10,742 nt of DNA from Candidatus Sulfopaludibacter sp. SbA3 (lineage in GTDB: Bacteria; Acidobacteriota; Terriglobia; 20CM-2-55-15): the NCBI GenBank assembly GCA_945861845.1, contig CAMAWS010000066.1, positions 1 through 10,742 of the forward strand, given 5' to 3'. Positions within the stretch are counted from its first letter, which is position 1. Each line of letters starts with the position of its first letter. Positions 6,561 through 10,742 of the stretch are shown one piece after another. The notes under the pieces are model-generated. The model was not told the origin of the DNA and searched no databases. It saw only the letters and a list, made by a program, of their open reading frames with translations. The translations under genes were made by a program, and so were the position numbers.

Positions 6561-7076
6561 TCAGCTTCCCGTCATCGGCATACGCACCGATGCGCGCAGG
6601 TTGATTGTCCCGAGATTCACAAACGGAAACAGCAGCGAAAGCGGAAATCCATTCGCGAGCCTGACGACCACAAAGTCGGGGGGACGCCCGCCGGATGCAA
6701 CGTTGCAGCTCTCCAAATCCTCGGTGCAAGGGCATTCCGTTAACGCTGTGCTATTCGCCGTACCGCGTTCCGGAAGAATCTCGATCATATCCGGCGCCAG
6801 TCCCTGCACCACGGGTGAGCCCACGCCCTGCAGGTTTCCAAACACAACAACGTTTCGCACATCCGTGAGCGCTGTATCTTCAGCATCGCAATAGTTGACG
6901 TTGACGGATCGGGCCACCACTCCCGCGCCCCCGCGCAGCGCCTTCTGCAATGAGTGGTAGACGTAAAACACGCGCGCAATCTGGAACGCGCCGAACAGGA
7001 GCGCCATCATCAGGGGAATCTGGAACGCCAATTCGACAACCGCCTGGCCGCGCTGCGATGGCCACCTTCGTCTCAT
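6561..7076 (-). CDS. tadE: TadE-like pseudopilin
   Basis: From ATG 7076 this 171-aa protein begins M-R-R-R-W-P-S-Q-R-G-Q-A-V-V-E-L-A-F, a textbook TadE start. It has a basic leader, G10, then X4 and E15 at the expected prepilin-peptidase site, then a membrane helix at about 16-38. The rest is a periplasmic domain with cysteines in N-Y-C-D and C-P-C-T-E-D-L-E-S-C. The start is uncertain. ATG 7076 lacks a good Shine-Dalgarno. TTG 7103 overlaps the tadG stop as TTGA and has AAGGA 10 bases upstream. GTG 7163 would overlap tadG by 64 bases. Leader shape favours 7076; signal strength favours 7103. TadE proteins are minor pilin-like components needed for Flp pilus assembly in characterised systems. 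Confidence 0.85.
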   Translation of the reverse strand: MRRRWPSQRGQAVVELAFQIPLMMALLFGAFQIARVFYVYHSLQKALRGGAGVVARSVNVNYCDAEDTALTDVRNVVVFGNLQGVGSPVVQGLAPDMIEILPERGTANSTALTECPCTEDLESCNVASGGRPPDFVVVRLANGFPLSLLFPFVNLGTINLRASVRMPMTGS

Positions 7077-7083
7077 TGATTTG

Positions 7084-7106
7084 AATGCGCTCAATGCGCT
7101 CAATGC
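7084..7106. repeat. 9-bp tandem repeat (AATGCGCTC) at the tadG/tadE junction
   Basis: AATGCGCTC occurs twice in full (7084-7092, 7093-7101) and once in part (7102-7106). The tadG stop codon lies inside it, and it sets the distance between that stop and the possible starts of the following tadE. A change in copy number by one unit would keep phase. Confidence 0.7.
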
Positions 7107-8596
7107 AACACGATCCTTCCGACGCCCGGCGACACGCTGCACAAGCCGCCAATCCCGCCACACCGAAGCGGCACCGGGGAGCCGATATATTGTGCACGGA
7201 ACGCCCCGGTGACCAGGGCTGGATTGATTCCCATGACCGTCGCAGGCGACGTCTCCACCAGGAACTGGCGAAAGTTCAGGACGGTGAGCGTATCGCTGGC
7301 ATCCACTACCGGCATGGTCAATATGCGGCGCAGGTTGCCGAAATACTCTGTAGCATAGTCCTGCAAACCCTCCCCGGCTGCGTATGCTTCTCCTCCCCCG
7401 TCCGTGTCCGCAGCAAAGCGGGGCGCCAGGTCGAGGAATTCACCTGCCGCCAGAAGGCTGCACGTGTTTTCCGCCGGATCCACTCCGAACCGCACGTTCA
7501 GGCCGCAAAGAACATCCTGCCCGGACGTCGTGCCTGCGGCGATATTGCCGGCGAGATCCGGATACCCGGTCTCCACAGAATCGATGGAAATGTTCCCGGG
7601 CAGCGCGAGCCCGGGACTGCTGGAGATGACACCGGCGCCCATTTCAAATAGCGAACTGTCAACGCTGAGGTCCTGCGGCCCGCCTGGAACGTGATTCAAA
7701 ATGACGTACTGCACCGCGGCAAGTGTGCCGGCCAACGGCGCCGGCGTCGCGGGGGCGTTGGGCGCCTGCTGGGATGGCGTCAGGAACAACGTATAGAAAC
7801 CTCCGGGCACAAATCCATAGTTCACGGTATCTTCCCCGGCGCCTTGATCGACCACTGCAAGGCCGTCAATTCCGCAAGCCGTGCAAATCGGAGCGCTGAT
7901 ACCGGCTACGGCCGAGGCCGCTATCGTCGGCAAAGTGACAGCGCGATTCAGAAACGGCGCAAACGCGACCGGTGCCTCCGCCGAAATCTGGACCCGCACG
8001 TACTTCGGATAAACGCCGCTTGTCCAGTCGATGCCTCCGCTCAGGCCGGGGTTGACGTTCGCCTGCGCGTCGGCGAGCGTCGAAAAATAAGTCAATTGCG
8101 TGGTTGTCACCAGTCCGGACCCGCCGGCTTCGCCGAGCTGGTTCAATCGCAAATTGAAGCGGTTGTCATTGCCAGTGGTGGAATCAAACGACGCCGTCAC
8201 CTGGTCATCCGCATTGACGATAGCGGCTGCCGTTCCCACCAGGCGCGTCGCGGCGCTCAGGGCCGCAGCATCCGCAGCCGTTTGGAGCTCACCCTGGATC
8301 ACATACAGCCGGCCGAAATCCGTTGCCATCACCAGCAGCCCCAGGAACATCAGGGTAAATAGCGCGAAATAGACCGTGGTAGCGCCTCTTTGGTTGTCCC
8401 TGGCTTTACCCAGTAATTCAAAAATTGCAAATTGGCCATTGGACAAATCCGCATTGGAAATTCGAGATTCAAAATTCGAAATTGGACGAACCGAAGCGGA
8501 ATCTCGAATTTCCAATTTCGAACCTGCAATGCGGATTTGTCCAATGGCCAATCTGCAACTTCCGAATCGTTGGGTAAAACCGTGGTCCCTGTTCAA
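7100..8596 (-). CDS. tadG: TadG-like protein (Tad-domain membrane anchor) with a 63-codon in-frame insertion
   Basis: This 498-aa protein starts at TTG 8596, which overlaps the secretin stop as TTGA and has GGAG (8607-8604) 7 bases upstream. After M-N-R-D come 63 residues encoded by a foldback repeat. The Tad-domain signature then begins: R-G-A-T-T-V-Y-F at 70-77, a membrane helix at about 74-94, and G-E-L-Q-T-A-A-D-A-A-A-L-S-A-A at 102-116, as in TadE/G-like proteins (PF13400 type). There is no glutamate at +5 after G71, so cleavage by prepilin peptidase is not expected. Unlike in the TadE-like proteins, the inserted tail would stay on the mature protein in the cytoplasm. The long C-terminal part (~120-498) is periplasmic, rich in G, A, P and small hydrophobics, with no domain I can name. 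Without the insertion the protein would be 435 aa. Confidence 0.85.
   Translation of the reverse strand: MNRDHGFTQRFGSCRLAIGQIRIAGSKLEIRDSASVRPISNFESRISNADLSNGQFAIFELLGKARDNQRGATTVYFALFTLMFLGLLVMATDFGRLYVIQGELQTAADAAALSAATRLVGTAAAIVNADDQVTASFDSTTGNDNRFNLRLNQLGEAGGSGLVTTTQLTYFSTLADAQANVNPGLSGGIDWTSGVYPKYVRVQISAEAPVAFAPFLNRAVTLPTIAASAVAGISAPICTACGIDGLAVVDQGAGEDTVNYGFVPGGFYTLFLTPSQQAPNAPATPAPLAGTLAAVQYVILNHVPGGPQDLSVDSSLFEMGAGVISSSPGLALPGNISIDSVETGYPDLAGNIAAGTTSGQDVLCGLNVRFGVDPAENTCSLLAAGEFLDLAPRFAADTDGGGEAYAAGEGLQDYATEYFGNLRRILTMPVVDASDTLTVLNFRQFLVETSPATVMGINPALVTGAFRAQYIGSPVPLRCGGIGGLCSVSPGVGRIVLH
8396..8591. repeat. Foldback element with flanking 7-bp direct repeats inside tadG
   Basis: GTCCCTG occurs at 8396-8402 and again at 8585-8591 (CAGGGAC on the coding strand), 189 bp apart. 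Between them is a foldback: arms 8402-8456 and 8527-8581 are complementary over 55 positions with 8 mismatches. They include 26 perfect bases at 8431-8456 and 8527-8552 (starting ATTGGCCATTGGAC). A second inner pair, GAAATTCGAGATTC (8457-8470) with its complement (8499-8512), adds to the stem. The interior has AAATTCGAAATT-type sequence, AT-richer than its surroundings. There is no transposase. The direct repeats look like a target-site duplication, making this a MITE-like insertion. All 63 codons are open in the tadG frame. Confidence 0.85.
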
Positions 8597-9807
8597 GGAG
8601 TTGCTCCGGAGGACTCATGGCCTCGCGGGCCGATAAACGTGGGCAGCGGCGCTGCCGGTGATCGCGGCGCCTGCTCCGGTCCAAGGAAGCCCTCGGGAAA
8701 CTCGGGCAGCGCCGGCGCTGCGCCGGCAGCAAACGGCTTCACGAAATGAGGAGTGATGATAACCAGCAACTCCGAGTTGCTTTTCTGCGTATTCCGGCTG
8801 CGGAACAGATGCCCCAGGATCGGCAAGTCGCCGAGTCCCGGAATCTTGTTCATGACCTGTGTCACGCGGTTGTCAATAAGGCCCGCAATGGCGAAGCTTT
8901 CGCCCTCGCGCAAATCGACCTCCGTTTCAGCCGTTCGCGTGCTGATAGCCGGTATCAGGAAGCCCTGGATCGTCAGAGCATTCGCAAAATCCAGTGCGCT
9001 GACTTCCGGACGCACCTTCAAGTGAATCAGTCCATTCGGCTCCACGGTTGGCGTAAACACGAGGCGCACACCGAATGGGCGGAACTGTACCGTGACGACG
9101 GGAGCGGCTTGTGCGCCGCTGCCGGTACTGCTGATCACCGGGAACGGGAATTCTCCTCCAGCCAGGAAACTGGCCTCGCGGCCGCTGACCGTGATCAGGT
9201 TGGGCTCTGCCAGAATCTCCAGCAGGTTCTTGCTCTGCATGAGGCGCAACGTCGCACCGATGTTTATGTCCGGGCGGAACAGGAATAAGTTCAGAAGGTC
9301 GCTCGCGCTCACCGAGGTGTTTCCCAGGTCAGGTTGCCCGTCGGCTCCCTGGGAGAACTGCAACTGGCCGATTCGCGGAAACTGGAACTGCTGCGTGGTA
9401 GCCGTTCCCAAAAGGCTGTTGTTCACGCTGAACAGGTTCGCTCCCAGCTGGCTCAGGTTGGTGCGATCTATCGTGGCAAACTTCACCTGGAGCATGACCT
9501 GCGGGTTCTCCGTTGGCGGAGCCTGAAGCAGGTTCACCACGGACTCCGCATATGCCGCGGCAATCGCCGCCGCCTGCTTCACGACTTCCGCATCGGTGAC
9601 CACTCCGTTCAGCAGGATGGCGTCCCTGCTGCTCGACACCTCGATCTGTTCGTTTGGAAAGGTTGCGCGCAACTGCTTCTGGATTTCGCTCAAGTCCGGC
9701 TGGACGGTGATTTCGTACGGCGACACACTCTCGCCGTGCCAGATCATGATCGTTGTATTGCCCGGAGCCTTGCCGTTCAACACGACCTCCCGCAGCGACA
9801 CCACCAC
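8593..9807 (-). CDS. cpaC: Tad pilus secretin CpaC/RcpA, truncated at the N-terminus
   Basis: From GTG 9807 there are 404 codons. V-V-V-S-L-R-E-V-V-L-N-G-K-A-P-G (2-16) is the second half of the pilus N-terminal domain (PF13629 type). A BON-like/N1 segment (~32-92) follows. The secretin domain runs from about 180 to 358, with A-E-P-N-L-I-T-V-S-G at 200-209, G-E-F-P-F-P-V at 218-224, I-P-G-L-G-D-L-P-I-L-G-H-L-F-R-S at 322-337 and L-L-V-I-I-T-P-H-F-V-K-P at 347-358. The C-terminal tail is rich in A and P. Family members run about 450-550 aa with a signal peptide; here the signal peptide and first half-domain are missing. The frame is open upstream only to a TAA at 9870-9868, without a start or secretory signal. 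As read it could not reach the outer membrane, so it is probably a damaged gene. Confidence 0.85.
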   Translation of the reverse strand: MVVSLREVVLNGKAPGNTTIMIWHGESVSPYEITVQPDLSEIQKQLRATFPNEQIEVSSSRDAILLNGVVTDAEVVKQAAAIAAAYAESVVNLLQAPPTENPQVMLQVKFATIDRTNLSQLGANLFSVNNSLLGTATTQQFQFPRIGQLQFSQGADGQPDLGNTSVSASDLLNLFLFRPDINIGATLRLMQSKNLLEILAEPNLITVSGREASFLAGGEFPFPVISSTGSGAQAAPVVTVQFRPFGVRLVFTPTVEPNGLIHLKVRPEVSALDFANALTIQGFLIPAISTRTAETEVDLREGESFAIAGLIDNRVTQVMNKIPGLGDLPILGHLFRSRNTQKSNSELLVIITPHFVKPFAAGAAPALPEFPEGFLGPEQAPRSPAAPLPTFIGPRGHESSGATP

Positions 9808-10011
9808 GGCTCTAATCCCAGTGCAATTTTCTCGTGCCTGCGGCCTTCTGCCGGCAAAGTACCGGATTTACTGCCACTGGGCAACATAATCTGCCTTATA
9901 CAGCGCTGCGGAACCTCTGGATCTGGAAATTCCGCCCCGCAACACCGTCTTTATATTTCCTATCCTTTGGTGGTCATTGAAGGAGTCCCCGCCGTTTGGT
10001 ATCGTGCATTC
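9808..10011. other. Intergenic gap with a possible frameshifted piece of the secretin N-terminus
   Basis: This 204-bp gap lies between the divergently read secretin and antitoxin genes. On the minus strand, in a different frame from the secretin, ATG 9887 opens S-G-T-L-P-A-E-G-R-R-H-E-K-I-A-L-G, ending near 9818. It loosely resembles the first half of the pilus N-terminal domain (a G-K-S-x-x-L strand, then an x-x-R-I-A-V-G strand). The secretin frame takes over with I-R-A-V-V-V-S. A small indel near 9818 could explain this, but the match is weak and no signal peptide lies further upstream. No convincing minus-strand promoter was found. Confidence 0.3.
9977..10005 (+). promoter_or_regulatory. 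Possible promoter for a leaderless toxin-antitoxin transcript
   Basis: TTGAAG (9977-9982) and TATCGT (10000-10005) are 17 bases apart, the usual spacing of -35 and -10 boxes. The -10 ends 6 bases before ATG 10012, so the transcript would begin at or beside the start codon. An AAGGAG at 9980-9985 is 26 bases from the ATG, too far to act as its ribosome-binding site. Confidence 0.3.
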
Positions 10012-10206
10012 ATGAACATCGCAGAACTTATCTTTGAGAAGAGCCGGGGCTTGAGCGAAGAACTTCAGCAGGAAGCGTTGGATTTCGTCGACTTCCTCGC
10101 TGCGCGCCAGAGTACGGCGAAAGACTCTCGTGACTGGACTCGTTTTTCGTCGGAAGCGTTATCGCGACAGTACGCTTCCACAGACGCCGTTTACGATCAG
10201 GATTGA
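10012..10206 (+). CDS. DUF2281-type antitoxin
   Basis: This small 64-aa acidic protein has I-A-E-L-I-F-E-K-S-R-G-L-S-E-E-L-Q-Q-E at 3-21, then A-L-D-F-V-D-F-L-A-A-R at 22-32. That is the amphipathic pattern of DUF2281 proteins (I-Y-x-K-x-x-x-L-P-E-x-L-x-x-E-V-L-D-F-I-E-F-L), small proteins often found before toxin genes. The remaining C-terminal half carries D-W-T-R-F-S and ends D-A-V-Y-D-Q-D, probably the toxin-binding tail. An in-frame extension upstream is possible, but the preceding codons cross the intergenic gap and the start of the divergent secretin, so ATG 10012 is preferred. TGA (10204-10206) overlaps the toxin ATG by one base. Such antitoxins usually repress their own promoter; no operator was identified. 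Confidence 0.75.
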   Translation: MNIAELIFEKSRGLSEELQQEALDFVDFLAARQSTAKDSRDWTRFSSEALSRQYASTDAVYDQD

Positions 10207-10541
10207 TGCCGCGCGCGTACACACAAGGAGACGTTCTTCTCGCGCGGCTGACATTTTCCAGCGGAGAAGGCCAGAAGCGCCGCCCGGTTCTCGTCGCCGA
10301 GGATTTCGGAGACGATGATCTACTCGTGGTACCCATAACGAGCCACGCCGCGCGAACGGAAGGCGACATCGTCCTCTCAGAGTGGAAGGAGGCCGGTTTG
10401 AAACTGCCTTCGACCGTCCGGGTTGAGAAATTTGCAACCATCGAAAAGTCGTGTATCGAGCGGAATTTGGGACGGCTCGCGACCGCCGAATCGGCGGAAT
10501 TCAAAAGGGTGCTCGCGATGGTCTGCCGCCGCTTCCTTTAG
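10206..10541 (+). CDS. MazF/PemK-type mRNA interferase toxin
   Basis: This 111-aa protein has the family layout. It contains G-D-V-L-L-A-R-L at 8-15, the K-R-R-P-V-L-V basic loop and strand at 24-30, and L-L-V-V-P-I-T-S at 39-46, carrying the conserved serine/threonine. D-I-V-L-S-E-W-K-E-A-G-L at 54-65 leads to V-R-V-E-K-F-A-T-I-E-K-S at 71-82 and the closing helix. It would cleave RNA in the cytoplasm when not bound by the antitoxin. Length is normal and all blocks are present, so it is probably intact. ATG 10206 is preferred to TTG 10203; it overlaps the antitoxin TGA by one base, with AGGA (10199-10202) three bases upstream, so translation should be coupled. Whether it cuts specific sequences cannot be told from here. 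Confidence 0.8.
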   Translation: MPRAYTQGDVLLARLTFSSGEGQKRRPVLVAEDFGDDDLLVVPITSHAARTEGDIVLSEWKEAGLKLPSTVRVEKFATIEKSCIERNLGRLATAESAEFKRVLAMVCRRFL

Positions 10542-10590
10542 ATGACAGCGTCGGCGAATTGCACACGGGCTCCCGCAGTCCAGCAACCGG

Positions 10591-10650
10591 CCCAAATTCA
10601 AACGTCGGGGACGAAATTGAGTTTGGGGACCGTGAGTAATTCAATTCATT
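10591..10650. repeat. Possible repeat-like segment with two GGGGAC cores downstream of the toxin
   Basis: GGGGAC occurs at 10607-10612 and 10625-10630, among TTCAAAC, AAATTGAGTTTG and AATTCAATTC stretches. This mix recalls the GGGGAC/AATTC repeats seen beside REP-type transposases in several phyla, by memory only. No clean hairpin or second copy exists in the window. The rest of 10542-10742 shows no supported gene or terminator. Confidence 0.25.
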
Positions 10651-10742
10651 TCCAGAGAATGCGCATAAGCGTGCGGGCTGATCAGACGACTCGTGCACGT
10701 CCAGCCATACTTTCCCTCTTCATGCTCTAGACCTTGATTTTT

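Noticed and set aside
8425..8558. CRISPR-like or invertible-promoter interpretation of the tadG inverted repeat
   Set aside because: There are only two arms in opposite orientation, no spacers and no recombinase nearby. Flanking direct repeats and the 189-bp unit fit an insertion better.
9817..9881. CCCAGTG / CACTGGG inverted pair in the secretin-antitoxin gap as an operator
   Set aside because: Only 7 bases pair across about 51 bases, which is expected by chance. It does not overlap the proposed promoter.
10028..10504. 158-codon minus-strand frame opposite the toxin-antitoxin genes
   Set aside because: It is antisense to two well-supported overlapping genes, and its serine/arginine-rich product has no recognisable motif.

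Overview
The window carries most of a tad (tight adherence / Flp type IVc pilus) assembly operon, transcribed right to left on the minus strand. Small accessory genes on the plus strand flank it on both sides. Moderately high GC, the tad gene types, Uma2 and MazF/DUF2281-type accessory genes and many palindromic intergenic repeats suggest a soil Acidobacteriota-like bacterium (perhaps Solibacter/Bryobacter-like). That placement is inference from gene style and from memory; the window holds no rRNA or marker gene.

Layout by position. 1-380: half copy of a palindromic repeat, then a broken MazF-type toxin remnant. 388-984 (+): Uma2-family putative endonuclease. 981-1136 (-): 51-aa single-span membrane peptide with a strong Shine-Dalgarno, the last gene of the tad operon. 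1145-9807 (-): in transcription order, cpaC/rcpA secretin (5' truncated), tadG-like, tadE-like, second tadE-like, cpaE/tadZ, cpaF/tadA, tadB, tadC. 10012-10541 (+): DUF2281-type antitoxin and MazF/PemK-type toxin, overlapping by one base. 10542-10742: no gene recognised.

How the genes work together: CpaF is the hexameric secretion ATPase, TadB and TadC the paired inner-membrane platform, CpaE the MinD-like polar localisation factor, the TadE-like proteins pseudopilins, the TadG-like protein a membrane-anchored accessory, and CpaC the outer-membrane channel. The Flp pilin, the prepilin peptidase (TadV/CpaA) and CpaB/RcpC are not in the window. The secretin lacks its signal peptide and half of its first domain, so this side of the operon looks damaged.

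The most unusual feature is the set of foldback repeats in the operon, at cpaC/tadG, tadE/tadE, cpaE/cpaF and cpaF/tadB. Two of them lie inside coding sequence and are translated in frame. In tadG a foldback element bounded by 7-bp direct repeats (CAGGGAC) adds exactly 189 bp, or 63 codons. Removing one repeat unit restores a textbook N-terminus (M-N-R-D-N-Q-R-G-A-T-T-V). In the second tadE a different palindromic family supplies about residues 13-46. Both lie just upstream of the membrane helix. They resemble in principle the protein-embedded palindromic elements of Rickettsia, but belong to other repeat families.
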